Source of the DNA: Aspidapion aeneum | Taxonomy: Eukaryota; Arthropoda; Insecta; Coleoptera; Brentidae | NCBI GenBank assembly: GCA_963576565.1 | Contig: OY755039.1 | Coordinates: forward strand, 79,764,755 to 79,828,754 | Direction of reading: 5' to 3' | Length of the DNA: 64,000 nt | Shown: piece after piece, positions 1 through 11,939 of the stretch | Numbering within the stretch: position 1 is the first letter of the stretch | Layout of the letters: every line of letters begins with the position of its first letter | Notes under the pieces: model-generated | What the model saw: the letters and a program-made list of their open reading frames with translations, nothing else | The model's database searches: none | What the model was told of the DNA's origin: nothing | Made by a program: the position numbers and the translations under genes

Positions 1-932
1 GCTGTAAGTGGCTGCTAACTTCACACTTTGGCTGCTGTAAGGTGGCTGCTAGTTTCACACCAATGAATAATACGGTATTTGCGAATCGTACTAGCGTCCA
101 CATTAGCAAATAGATCGCGCTCGTTGATCGAGGCTCGAGGTTCGCTAATGAGTACTCGCCTCTATATTTGCCTGGCAGTTTATCACTGGTTTTGGAGCTT
201 TTAATTAATTTTGCCTACAGAACACAAAACAGGCTTTTGACAGAAGGATAAAGGATAAAAAATTGTGTCTACAAAAGGTCAAAATTGGGCTTCTAAATAT
301 CACGTGACATCTGTCATTTAATGTCGCATTTATAACGGATAAAGTAAGCTAAAGGAGGGCGTCCAAAAGGTTCCTATTATCTGCTCATACCGTTTTCATT
401 CCCACAAGAGACAAATATAACTAGGTATAAACTACAATGTGAATTTATTGGGTCATGAAAATTTGTTTATAGCAATGTCGAGGTCGTGCACTATTTACAT
501 TTACCCAGCTTACTGGGAATCAATTCGAATATAAGCCCCGTAATATATATCTGGATGATTGATGAAAGCTCTATGAAAAGCGCCTTTTTTCCGGGGAAAA
601 TCTGAAAAATACATCTAGAAAATCTGCTGGTAAAATCGGAGAACAAATGTCTAGATATGTTTCAGAAAACAAATGCCGCATGAAGTCTAAATTTCCCGAA
701 ATTTCCATATAGACGCGCTTTTCCATGACCATTTTTGATTCGAGCCAAGCCATAAAAGATGGACTCTGTTAGATTTTTACAGAGATACAGTTATACGACT
801 GCTATCTACCTACGTATAAGAAATAGTGGGTCAGGAAGAGAATAAATTTGGAGTGGAGCTTCGAACATTAAACCAGATTTTAAGGAGTGGGGGTTGATAT
901 ACCACATTCGAATGTTTATAAATTTGTTTGTA
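1..932. other. AT-rich non-coding stretch, no gene seen
   Basis: I see no convincing coding region, RNA gene or element boundary here. The first 60 bases contain a short repeat of GGCTGCT / TTCACAC motifs. The only open frame of note (571-753, minus, 60 codons) has no recognisable domain and is about what chance gives. Confidence 0.5.
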
Positions 933-1335
933 TTCCTTTAATAAAGAAAATCAGTATAAATTCCGGTTTTTGTATAGTAGACAAAGGTCTTATGTTGAAA
1001 GATCACAGCTGATCTTAAAATGTGAAACTGTCACAATGCTGCCTGTCACTATTACAGCCTGGCTTTACTGCAATAGGGACTTATTGCAATAAAGCTAAAC
1101 AGTAATAGTGCCGGGCATTATTCTGACAGTTTTGCATTGAAAACTGACAGGTTACCTTTTTAAATTGACACATCATAGTCGATTGTATTTCTTTAATAAA
1201 TGAAGGCAGTACTAATTCCGGTTCCTATAGTAAACAAAGGCTTTATATTAAAAGATCACAGCTAATCTTACAATGTGAAACAGTCAAAATACTGCCGAGC
1301 ACTATTACGGCTTGGCTTTATTGCAATAGGTCCCT
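933..1335. repeat. Diverged direct repeat of ~150 bp with an internal palindrome
   Basis: About 150 bp at 933-1080 recurs at 1188-1335 with many substitutions. Both copies carry AAAGATCACAGCT, AATGTGAAAC and GGCTTTA-TGCAATAG. Between them, 1079-1116 is an inverted copy of ~1037-1074 (shared core CACTATTAC and GCTTTA). The layout looks like ends of a small inverted-repeat transposon family in several orientations. No transposase sequence accompanies it. Confidence 0.6.
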
Positions 1336-2363
1336 AATATCCCTTTTAGGACTTTTTTATTAATAATACATGCCGACGACCGCGAACAATAATATTTCTT
1401 TGCTTTTTCGCTGGTAGCTGGATAGGAATTTTCAGGGGCAATTTAGCCTCGAAAACCTGTAAAATTCAACCGTGTACGAAACGTGTAACGGAATAACAGT
1501 TGGTGTCGTTTAGGAAAAAGGCGGAAAATTGCCACTTTTGCTACGCTAAAAAACGCATCAAATAAAAATTCTTGACGTTTTTGTCTCACTTCCAATCGCT
1601 AATGAGCATTGTAAATTTACCAGTCCAGCAAGAATACAATGAGGCGCAAAAGAGATGGCTTAACTCAATCTATCTCCCTTTGTTTACAGCACTTTTTAGC
1701 AAATTTACAGAAAACACAGTACTCGTCTGATACTTTTAACGAACTGGACTCCCCGTTCATAATTCACACTCTTTTATTGGGTTTCTATTGTTACCTCTGG
1801 CTCAATTATACTCCGGCCCGTTCACAATTCACACTATTTTATTGGGATTCTATTGTTATCGCTGCGCTCAAACAGGCAGGACTAGGCACGATTCATACAC
1901 ATTCCAAAATTCAAAAAGAAACAGTGGCGTACCATTTACATATTTTTAATTTTTTAATTAAAACTGTGTGAGTTCCAATTTTGAAGATATAACGAATAAT
2001 TTTGGATTTTTGCAATTTTTAGAAAGGCAATTGCTATTTTTTTGGGTTTCTAGATTCGTACGCACCTACCTAATGAAATAGTTAGGTACTTATATAATAT
2101 AATAAGTATAAAAGTTTTGAAAAAATATTTCTTTTGAGAAAAGTAAGGTATGAAGTTTTCCAGCAAAAAAAGGCTTAGGAGGAATAAAATACCTAATAAT
2201 GATTAATTAAAAAATTATAGCACGCCACTGGACGGAGCAAGGTAGCGCTAATTGAAGCTATCTCTTTTGCACCTCATTTTATTCTGGCCGGACTAGTATC
2301 ATTTTTATCTAAAAATACATTTTATTGAAAATCGTACAAACATTTTTAACTATCCAGGCAACT
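1336..2363. other. Non-coding stretch with one short duplication
   Basis: There is no recognisable gene. A ~52-bp segment at 1753-1803 is repeated with about seven changes at 1818-1870 (CCGTTCAnAATTCACACT start). The frame that spans it (1639-1971, plus, 110 codons) is kept open by this duplication and has no known domain, so I do not call it a gene. Confidence 0.5.
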
Positions 2364-2637
2364 TATTCTCGTACTTAAACGACGTAATGATTCCCATCAC
2401 ATGCTTTGGCCAATGGCAAGCTTTAAATTAGCTCCGAGCCGTCACGTGCTGTGCGAAAAGACCTCCATTGCGCAAGCTTCTCCTACGATCCGACCGAGAA
2501 ACATTCAGTCGGTACGTGGCAGAAGAACAGATTTCACTTCAAACGCGCTAAGTGTGAAGAACGGGCGACTATGCTCAGAGTTTGCTATTAACCAAAGCGT
2601 GTGATGTGGACGACCACATCGTTCAAGTACGAGAATA
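2364..2637. mobile_element. 274-bp inverted-repeat MITE, Tc1/mariner-like TA ends
   Basis: The two ends are imperfect inverted repeats of about 50 bp. Both begin TATTCTCGTACTT and continue through CATCACA-GCTTTGG. The outermost TA on both sides fits a TA target-site duplication, as in Tc1/mariner derivatives. The size and lack of coding capacity fit a MITE. The 67-codon frame inside (2401-2604) is incidental. Confidence 0.72.
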
Positions 2638-3398
2638 TAGCCCCAGTGGTGATGTACGCTTTCACCAATAATAGCTTCGTTCCATTAATTACTTGGACAG
2701 TCATAAAACCATACGATTAGACCAAATGCACGCGCAATACACTACGAAAACTGTGTTAAAACTGTTTTGGTCAGATGGAATGACCAAATAACTAGTCCAA
2801 AGGAACCAATGCTTTACGCGTAGTGATCGATTTATTTTAGTCATGTGATAATAATGCAAGCACTAACTCGAGAGCTCTAAATTAATGGTGCACACAGAAA
2901 AAAGAGATTTGTGAAGAACTTTACAAAAACACTAGTTTTATTTCTATTACATATTTTTTTCTAAAATAAAATTAATTAATTTTAGTTCTTTAAATTGCAG
3001 ATAAAATTACAGTAATTTTATTTATATTCACAAACTATAAACCACTACAGACTGCCTAACATGCTTAACTAAATACCGTAAACCGGGGTAACTTTGGTAC
3101 AGTTTTTCATGTTTTTCTTAAATAAAACTTGCTTTTGCAAAAATAACTGGGTTTTGACAACTGAGTGGCAATGTATCAACACTATCAAGTGTGAAATATT
3201 ACAAAAAATTTACTATTTGGGGTAACTTTGGTACATTAGCGTTTTATATGAATATTTTAACATTATAGACCTGTGGCCCAAAGAAAGTCGTTTTATTTTA
3301 AAATCTAAATGAAAAAGCATGGAGAAAACATATTTTTGTCATATTTTATATATAACAGAGGCGAAAAGAACACGATTATAATTTGTTTAAGAAGCTTT
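2638..3398. other. Non-coding AT-rich stretch
   Basis: No gene is seen. A 16-bp motif, GGGGTAACTTTGGTAC, occurs twice in direct orientation, at 3085 and 3219. Confidence 0.45.
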
Positions 3399-3759
3399 TA
3401 TCATAACAAAAACATTTCATGTAAAACAAAGCCAAGTACGCGAAAATGGCATTCCGTAAAAAGAATTGAGATAAAAGTAAAGCCAAGTTTTCCAATACAA
3501 ATTTCAAAATGAAAGGTTCTTACTAGTTTGGAAATATTTTTAAAACTTTGCTATTACAGCCAAACTTCTTTATGTTCAATTTAGCACTGTGCCTAAGAGT
3601 CATTTACAGCCGTAATAGCCAAGTTTAGAAAAATATTTCCAAACTTTCATTTTGAAATTTGTATTGGAAAACTTGGCTTTACTTTTATCTCAATTCTTTT
3701 TACGGAATGCCATTTTCGCGTACTTGGCTTTTTTTTACATGAAATGTTTTTGTTATGAT
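3399..3759. repeat. Long near-perfect inverted repeat (giant hairpin)
   Basis: The left arm (about 3399-3565) and right arm (about 3606-3759) are reverse complements over roughly 155-165 bp, with small gaps only. They are separated by a loop of about 40 bp. Both arms contain GCCAAGTACGCG and the reverse complement of CCAAGTTTTCC. Transcription through it would give a long double-stranded stem. It could be a foldback transposon or a hairpin RNA locus. The 67-codon frame at 3309-3512 lies partly in the left arm and is not a gene. Confidence 0.8.
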
Positions 3760-3884
3760 TTCACTTCTTTTTTAAAGGAATTGGATAATACTTAATTTTT
3801 AAAGTAGTAAAATATGCGGAATATTGTTCAAAACTTTTGCAATGCCTTACTTAAATTTTTGAGATTTTTTAATTTTTTTTTCCC

Positions 3885-6134
3885 TGGTTTTATCGTAGTT
3901 CCTATCAGCCTTCCAAAGCTCAGCTCTCTAGCGTTTCTGAAAGTGCACAATGTTACTTTTACATAACTTTAAATGTATAGGGGAGGGAAATAAGTTAAAA
4001 TTGTCATGTTTTTAAATTTTTTCCTATAGTTTTATCATAGTTCCTATCAGTCTTCCAATGCTCAGCTCTCTAGCATTTCTGGAAGTGGGTAATGTTACTT
4101 TTACATAACTTTACATTTATAGGGGAGGAGAGTAAATGAAAATATTGGACTTTTTAAATTTTTTCCCATGGTTTTATCATAATTTCTATCAGCATTCCAA
4201 TGCTCAGCTCTCTAGCATTTCTGGAAGTGGGCAATGTAAGTTTTATATAAATTTACATTTATAGGAGAGGGAAGTAAATTAAAATGTTGGTGTTTTTAAA
4301 TTTTTTCATTTAGTTTTATCATATTGTCTTTCAGTCTTAAAAAGTTCAGCTCTCTAGGGTTTCTGGAAGTGGGCAGTGTTACTTTTACATAACTTTACAT
4401 TAATAGGGGAAGGAAATAAATTAGAATTTTGGGGTGTTTTAATTTTTTCCTATAACTTTATCATAGTTACTATCGGTCTTCCAAAGCTCATCTCTCTAGT
4501 ATGTCTGGAAGTAGGCAATGTTACTTTTACTTAACTTTACATTTATAGAGGAGGGAAGAAAATTAGAATTTTGGGGTGTTTTAATTTTTTCCTATAGTTT
4601 TATCATAGTTCCTATCAGTCTGCCAAAGCTCAACTCTCTAGCATTTCTGGAAGTGGGCAATGCTACTTTTACATAACTTTAAATGTATAGGGGAAAGGAG
4701 TAAATTAAAATTTTAGGGTTTTTTGATTTTTTCCTATAGTTTTATCATAGTTCCTATCAGTCTGCCAAAGCTCAACTCTCTAGCATTTCTGGAAGTGGGC
4801 GATGCTAATTTTACATAACTTTAAATGTATAGGGGAGGGGAGTAAATTAAAATTTTGGGGTTTTTTGATTTCGTCCAGAGGTTTGGTCATAATTTCTATC
4901 AGTCTGCCAAATATCAGCTTTGTAGCATGTCTGGAAGTACAGTAGAATATTGATGATCTATACATGAGTGAGTGAGTGAGTGGCAATTTCGACGTTTTTT
5001 GAAATTTCGTAACTACTTTACTACTTTATGGAATTCCATGATACTTGGTGAGGTTGTTAACTCAATGGAGGTCTACGACTGCGCAAAGTTTGATATTCGT
5101 AGCTCATTCCGAAGTACAGTTTTAGGTAGGTCAAATATCGGCTGAAATGTTTTCAGAAAAGATGGTTACGGCGCGCGGACTTGGCGAGGCACTGCCGTGC
5201 CCTCAGATTAATAGGGGAGGAAAGTAAATTAAAACTTTGGTGTTTTTATTTTAAATTTTTTCCTATAATTTTATCATGGTGCCTTTCAGTCTTAAAAAAC
5301 TTAGCTCTCTAGCGTTTCTGGAAGTGGGCAATGTTAATTTTACATAACTTTACATTCATAGGGGAGGGAAGTAAATTAGAATTTTGGGGTGTTTTAATTT
5401 TTTTCTATAGTTTTATCAAAGTTACTATCGGCCTTCTAAAGCTTAGCTCTCTAGCGTTTCTGGAAGTGGGCAGTGTTAATTTTACATAACTTTACATTTA
5501 TAGGGGAGGGACGTAAATTATAATTTTGGTGTTGTTAAAATTTTTCCTATAGTTTTATCATAGTTCCTATCAGTCTGCCAAAGCTCAGCTCTCTTGCATT
5601 TCTTTTACTTAACTTTACATTTATAGGGGAGGGAAGTAAATTAGAATTTTGCGATGTTTTAATTTTTTCATATAGTTTTATCATAGTTCCTATCAGTCTG
5701 CCAAAGCATTTCTGGAAGTGGGCGATGCTAATTTTACATAACTTTAAATGTATAGGGGAGGGGCGTAAATTAAAATTTTGGGGTTTTTTGATTTTTTCCA
5801 GGGGTTTGGTCATAATTTCTATCAGTCTGCCAAATTTCAGCTTTGTAGCATGTCTGGAAGTACAGTAGAATATTGATGATCTATACATGAGTGAGTCAGT
5901 GAGTGAGAGGCAATTTCGACGTTTTTTGAAATTTCGTAACTACTTTACTACTTTATGGAATTCCATGAAACTGGGAGAGGTTGTTAACTCCATGGAGATC
6001 TACGACTGTGCAATGTTTGAGATTCGTAGCTTATTCCGAAGTAGAGTTTTAGGTATGTCAAATATCGGCTGAAATGTTTCCAGAAAAGATGGTTACGGCG
6101 CGCGAACTTGGCGAGGCACTGCCGTGCCCTCAGA
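3885..6134. repeat. Higher-order satellite: ~140-bp units plus a 260-bp module
   Basis: About eight units of ~140 bp run from 3885 to 4950, and about five more from 5225 to 5850. A consensus unit contains TTTTATCATAGTTCCTATC, GCTCTCTAGC, TTCTGGAAGTGGGCAATG and ATAGGGGAGGGAAGTAAATT. Each block is followed by a ~260-bp module that starts with a GTGA microsatellite (4966 and 5888) and ends in a GC-rich tail, GGCACTGCCGTGCCCTCAG. The last unit plus module (4860-5210) is duplicated as 5770-6134. Minus-strand open frames at 4780-4986 and 5547-5888 are by-products of the repeat. Confidence 0.85.
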
Positions 6135-6289
6135 TAGCTAAATAACAAGTTAAGTAAACAAAAATGTCTTGAGTTTGGTATTTTAAATACATATAGAAAC
6201 TTAAGGATATAACACTCTAAACAAGGCCTAAATATAAAATCTGATAAGAATAATAATTCGTCGCTAACATGACGAAGGAGCGTATGTAA

Positions 6290-6831
6290 AAAAATACTCT
6301 GCCAATTTATGGGCCCCTAAGCTCACACTAGGTACTATCGTTATAGTGTACTTGTGAGCTTATATAACTCAAAACTGTAATGTATGGTATTCAACTCCAT
6401 ACTAAATTACCTCTCGTTTGATACCACACAAGCCATGTTTTGACTTAAACTCAAATTTTTGAAACTTCCTTAAAAAAAACAAAAATTAAAATGTATTTTG
6501 TGCAACTCCAGACTCAATTACCGTTCGTTTGATATCACACATGCCATATTTTCACGTAAATTCTAATTTTTTAAATCTACCCCCACCCTTTTTTTAAACC
6601 AAAATTTATTTTGTTTAACTCCACATTCAATTACCTTTCGTTTAATATCACACACGCCATATTTTCACATAAACTCTAATTTTTGAAATCTACCCCCACC
6701 CTTTTACTTGGCTTGTGTTTGGTGGATTTTGTTCATTTTTAAATGGGACCATCTCGACACAAGACCCAGGCTAGGTACCAAATTTCATTGAAATCGGGCA
6801 AGCGGTTTTTGAGTTATGCGCGTTGGTCGTT
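6290..6831. repeat. Leader of duplicated microsatellite module, copy 1
   Basis: It begins ATACTCTGCCAAT, then carries three degenerate ~100-bp repeats around ATTACCTTTCGTTTGAT and CTACCCCCACCCTTTT. It ends GAGTTATGCGCGTTGGTCG directly before the 8-mer array. The same order recurs from 7859 to 8301. Confidence 0.75.
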
Positions 6832-7722
6832 ACAGACAGACATACAGACAGACAGACATACAGACATACAGACATACAGACATACAGACATACAGACATA
6901 CAGACATACAGACATACAGACATACAGACATACAGACATACAGACATACAGACATACAGACATACAGACATACAGACATACAGACATACAGACATACAGA
7001 CATACAGACATACAGACATACAGACATACAGACATACAGACATACAGACATACAGACATACAGACATACAGACATACAGACATACAGACATACAGACATA
7101 CAGACATACAGACATACAGACATACAGACATACAGACATACAGACATACAGACATACAGACATACAGACATACAGACATACAGACATACAGACATACAGA
7201 CATACAGACATACAGACATACAGACATACAGACATACAGACATACAGACATACAGACATACAGACATACAGACATACAGACATACAGACATACAGACATA
7301 CAGACATACAGACATACAGACATACAGACATACAGACATACAGACATACAGTCATACAGACATACAGACATACAGACATACAGACATACAGACATACAGA
7401 CATACAGACATACAGACATACAGACATACAGACATACAGACATACAGACATACAGACATACAGACATACAGACATACAGACATACAGACATACAGACATA
7501 CAGACATACAGACATACAGACATACAGACATACAGACATACAGACATACAGACATACAGACATACAGACATACAGACATACAGACATACAGACATACAGA
7601 CATACAGACATACAGACATACAGACATACAGACATACAGACATACAGACATACAGACATACAGACATACAGACATACAGACATACAGACATACAGACATA
7701 CAGACATACAGACAGACAGACA
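6832..7722. repeat. Microsatellite (CAGACATA)n, ~107 units
   Basis: From 6853 to about 7712 the sequence is an almost uninterrupted tandem array of the octamer CAGACATA. Only one substitution is visible (A to T at 7352). It is flanked by short CAGA runs. The octamer contains no stop in several frames on either strand, which is why long frames of 124-360 codons cross it on both strands. They encode only repeats and are not genes. Confidence 0.97.
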
Positions 7723-7858
7723 CCACAATAAAAAAGTTTCAAAATCATCTGAAACGCAAAGATATAAAATTTTTTTTGAAATCGGAGCAACTTTTTTTTT
7801 CTCGAAAAAATTAGGATCACCATAGCTCACACTACTATAGTATAGTATATGTGTGCGC

Positions 7859-8301
7859 TAATACTCTGCCAATATATGGGCCTCTAAGCTCACACTAGGT
7901 ACTATAGTTATAGTTTACGTGTGAGCTTATATAACTAAAAACTGAAATATAATTTATTCAACTCCAGACTAAATTACCTTTTGTTTGATACCACACAAGC
8001 CATGTTTTGACTTAAACTCAAATTTTTAAAATCTACCTTCACCCTTTAAAAAAAACAAAAACTAAAATATATTTTGTTAAACTCCTGACTCAATTACCTT
8101 TCGTTTGTTATCACACACGCCATATTTTCACTTAAACTCTAATTTTTGAAATATACCCCCACCCTTTTTTAAAAATAAATTAAAATGAATTTTGTTTAAC
8201 TCCAGACTCAATTACCTTTCGTTTGATATCTCACACGCCATATTTTCACATAAACTCTAATATTTGGCCAAGCGATTTTTGAGTTATGCGCGTTGGTCGT
8301 T
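7859..8301. repeat. Leader of duplicated microsatellite module, copy 2
   Basis: Diverged copy of 6290-6831. It has the same ATACTCTGCCAAT start, the same set of ~100-bp repeats and the same GAGTTATGCGCGTTGGTCG end before a tandem array. The spacer 7723-7858 between array 1 and this leader holds no gene. Confidence 0.75.
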
Positions 8302-8571
<270 letters not shown>

Positions 8572-9030
8572 TGTTAGCTCCCGCTAAATTTCGCGGTTGT
8601 TTTGAATTTTTAAAACCACACAATTGGATGACGGACAAAGTACATTTTTCGCGCATTTTGACATGCGCACCAAGAATCAGAGAGATCCTTACTACCGCCT
8701 CGAGAAAAATGGCGTGTTAATTACTTTCTCCAACTATTACAAATTTCTACACTTAAAAGTGCTCGATTTTGGTGTACTGAAGCATAGAACTAGAAACTCC
8801 AGCCCTTCAGCTACGTGGTGCCATCATTAGATTCGGAAAGGGGCCCCTGGAACGTGGAGAAAGTGGCTGCAAACTGGTGAGTACTTTGTTTCTGATTTCC
8901 GTTGTGTGGTAACAGCAACTAACCTATGGACCTTTGATTATTTCGTGGTTTCGTATCAATATATTTATGTTTGCTCGCGCTTTCATTTAATAAAATATAT
9001 ACAGTCCATTGCAGTTATCGTTTTTCTAAC
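8572..9030 (+). repeat. BEL-1 5' LTR (plus copy)
   Basis: Starts TGTTAGCTCCCGC and matches, in reverse orientation, the 3' LTR of the minus copy (46949-47410). The similarity stops after CGTTTTTCTA, so the 3' edge is near 9028-9030. The 68-codon frame at 8624-8830 lies inside the LTR and is not a gene. The LTR abuts the CAGA array directly. Confidence 0.8.
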
Positions 9031-9462
9031 TGCGGGTAAACATAAAAGTGTTCCTTCGAACCGAATTATTTAAATTTACTCCATACGACGGTATTAATAA
9101 GTCGCCAATTTTCACATTTTCGCCGCGACCACACGGCCTTGAATTTTGCCAATCGTATTGAACTGTAGATTTTCGTTCGTTCGACCTTCGGTTTCGGCGA
9201 AGTTCACCTGTTTTCGGTCCGCTGCTATGGTAACGCAGGGTTTACCGCGTGGTCATTTCAGTAAACAAAAATCGAGAATCAATCAACACAAACATTTCTG
9301 TGATTAGATTTGTTCCATACCATTTCGATATTAAAACATTTTTCATCAATTGCGATAAATTAATTCATATTTTCGACAATTCGTCATTTTTCTATTTCAG
9401 AAGCATTAATTTAGCGTTAATTGTATATTTACCGACAATTTCGTCATTTCAAAGGTAAAATC
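9031..9462 (+). other. BEL-1 leader between LTR and gag
   Basis: About 430 bp of untranslated leader. A primer-binding site should start within a few bases of 9031, but I could not fix it with confidence. The 69-codon frame at 9249-9458 has no retroviral features. Confidence 0.5.
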
Positions 9463-10122
9463 ATGTCTATCAAAAAAGCCGTGCAAAAACGCAAGGGTTT
9501 TTATCAGCGATCACCGAGTGTTATGTGTTTTCACAAACCGCGGCAACGGACGCAAAAGCAAGAAACGAGTTTCAAGTGAGGTATTCCGATTTGGATGAAA
9601 CCTTCAATAAATGCATGTTGGCACATAATGATGTCATTATGCTGATAGACGACTCGGACGACGAGGAGTTTAAAACGCAAGATGCGATCCTTTCAGAAGC
9701 TCGTAAATATTTTTATGCGTGTAAGGGGGTTTACTCTGAAATATTTCCGGTTGAGGCCCCATCATCACTTCCTCAATCAACAGCACCCAAAAAGGTGCCT
9801 ACCTATCAAAAATCAAATTCTATGCCAAATCAGTTTGGGCAAAAGCCTACCTATAAATCATCAAATTCGCCTTTTATAGGACTGGCTGGCACCTCAACTA
9901 ATTCAATTACGGGAATAAAATGTTTCCGGTGTAATCAAGGTCACGTGCTTTCGAAATGTCAAACATTTCTTGACCTCTCACCTATCGATCGCCTATCTTT
10001 CGTCAAGCAGAAAAAATTATGTCTAGCGTGTTTTCATCCCTCGCATGGGGTATATACGTGCAAATCAAAATATTCATGCAGGACTTGCAATAGTAAAAGG
10101 CACCACACTTTAACTCATATCT
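9463..10122 (+). pseudogene. BEL-1 Gag, 5' part, frameshifted, internally deleted and interrupted
   Basis: Gag forms the particle that packages element RNA. The likely start is the ATG at 9463. A single-base frame change before about 9500 puts the rest in the frame that continues to 10122. Compared with the minus copy, about 190 residues of the capsid-like region are missing: the frame passes directly from APS to SLPQS, keeping register. The C-terminal zinc-finger cluster is present (CFRCNQGHVLSKC, then LCLACFHPSHG and CRTC...HH). The frame is cut at 10123 by the Gypsy insertion and resumes at 27016. The GTG at 9525 is a poor alternative start. Confidence 0.82.
10119..10122. repeat. Left target-site duplication of Gypsy (ATCT)
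   Basis: ATCT at 10119-10122 directly precedes the LTR end TGTAAC and is repeated at 27012-27015 directly after GTTACA. Discounting the element and one ATCT leaves the BEL-1 gag frame in register, which confirms the insertion point. Confidence 0.93.
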
Positions 10123-11767
10123 TGTAACACTTACCCTACCCTCTTAGGGCTAATACAATGTGTATCACTAAGTTCAGATTCAGATTTTGTTAAATCTGGC
10201 ACGTCAGCTCTTAGTTGGTGAGCAGGTCGTTGGTTCGGAGAGGGTTGCTCTTAAAACTTAATAAATTTACTGGCAAGAAAAGGGCGCCAGCTAAGTATCA
10301 CTCTTAGCAAAGGAAATGGGGGTTGCAAACAAGTAAAACAGCTCTTTAAAAAAAAAACTTGCATGCAATAAACTTTAGGAAAGTTGATACTCCAAGTAAC
10401 TCCTACCTATTTATAAATTTCTGGCCAGTCCCTATCTAATTATCAATAACTAAATTATGTAAAATCTCTTATTTGCTACACAGCAGTTATATCCATTTTT
10501 GGTTTTTAACCTGACATTTTAATCTTCAATGAATCAGGTTGATATAAAGGGTAGTTGCACGTACCTGGAGGCAGGTGTTAAATACCTGAGGATATCACAA
10601 AATCTCAGGCCACCACCAGCTTCGCCGATTGAGTTCTTTAGGTTAGGTCAGGGTGCTTATGCGGATTTTGTCAGGTTACAGCAGTAAGGACGAACACGAT
10701 TCTTGTGAGGTTTTCTGAGTTCACCAGTTCATCTGGTAGTTTGGTAAAAATGCAGAGTGCCCAAAATGCAGGTGATGTGAGGGTTTTGACGTAGCAGGTG
10801 TTCGCACAGTCCAACAAAAGGAGCCCCAAACTTGAAAGCCTAGAATACCAAAGGGAGGGGTGTCAGAAGAATAACTCTAATTCGGAAAATACGACCGACC
10901 CCGCCAAACCCATAACTCTACTAGTAGAAAGGCATAAAACTAACAAATTACGCTTACCTAGATGTTATTTGGCTAACCACACTCGCGGAAAATCAATTTT
11001 CTGATTTTCGTCTACCGCGCTTTTCTCAGGCAAAAAATGAAAAGGACGCTTGTCACCTTCTGTCACTGTTGCCAAAATTATTTGTGGCACGGAGCAAACT
11101 ACTCTCGACGGAGAAAATGCTTGGGCCTTTTATCCGGTTAACCCCAACATGAGGTGACCAGTAATCCGTTGTTATTGAATTTAATATCTCTATCACCAAC
11201 CTGCTGAAATCCTTAAAACAGTCTCTCTCCCTATCGACAAACATGGAACAACCTGTAAAACGTCTTGGAAAACTAAAATTACTGCACAAAAGTAGTTTTT
11301 CCAAAGTTTAAGAGTCTCTTAAATATAGTGAGCGCAAACAGTCCACTGTGCCCGTGCCGCTCTGTGACCGAATCTGCACTCGCTGTGCCGGTCCGTCGAG
11401 TTCCAACTCGAATCGAAATTGGCTAGCACAAATGTCAAACATCTTTGGAAAAATAAACAAAAATATTTCGTTACAGAGAGGTTATATTTTCCTGATTTTC
11501 CTGATCGAAAATGAATGTGAAACTTTCAGAAGGTACTAAGAAATATCACCACCAGAACACGATTCTTGGATTCTCGCAAGAAAGCCAAAAAACAAAGGTA
11601 AGTCTTTCCTAAACCACTATGACGGGCTATAAATCTACCTTAGCCTTCGATGTTTTACTCCAAATAAGTTTGCTGAAAAATGCCTAAGATGTTCACAATA
11701 AAACTAGAAATGAACACCTCTTGTTTACAAAAACAAATATAAGACTCAAAAGAAGTGAACCGTTACA
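10123..11767 (-). repeat. Gypsy 3' LTR, 1645 bp
   Basis: On the element strand it begins TGTAACGGTTC and ends AGTGTTACA. It pairs with 25368-27011 with about 14 differences by eye. Short open frames inside (10798-11004, 11053-11304, 11348-11539) recur in the other LTR and carry no domain. At over 1.6 kb this LTR is long for a Gypsy element. Confidence 0.95.
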
Positions 11768-11781
11768 CACCCCCTTTTCCT
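11768..11781 (-). promoter_or_regulatory. Gypsy polypurine tract
   Basis: On the minus strand the sequence just before the 3' LTR reads AGGAAAAGGGGGTG. This is the expected primer for plus-strand DNA synthesis. Confidence 0.8.
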
Positions 11782-11939
11782 AGTAAAAAAAATATTTTAT
11801 GTAGTAAAATATTTTTTACCTTAATATCTCAAAATCTAACAACTATAAACTACCTAACATTCTCTCTTGTTCACTCATCTATTACTATCTCTAGTGGTTG
11901 CGCAACCTCATTCATTCTCATTCAAACATACCCCTCGAT

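Noticed and set aside
1639..1971. 110-codon plus-strand frame as a gene
   Set aside because: It crosses a ~52-bp duplication, has no domain, and its flanks show no splice or promoter context I can support.
4966..5210. Helitron 3' end (hairpin GGCACTGCCGTGCC)
   Set aside because: No CTRR terminus at a fixed distance is shared by both copies, and no TC start can be tied to it.
4780..5888. Minus-strand frames encoding repeated FGRLIGTMIKL-like peptides
   Set aside because: They are forced by the ~140-bp satellite, differ between blocks and end within the array.
9525..9527. GTG at 9525 as gag start
   Set aside because: A better ATG lies upstream at 9463 with BEL-like basic sequence; the offset is explained by a single-base frame change.
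11348..11539. 63-codon frame repeated at 26592-26783 as a conserved gene
   Set aside because: Conservation is simply that of the two Gypsy LTRs.
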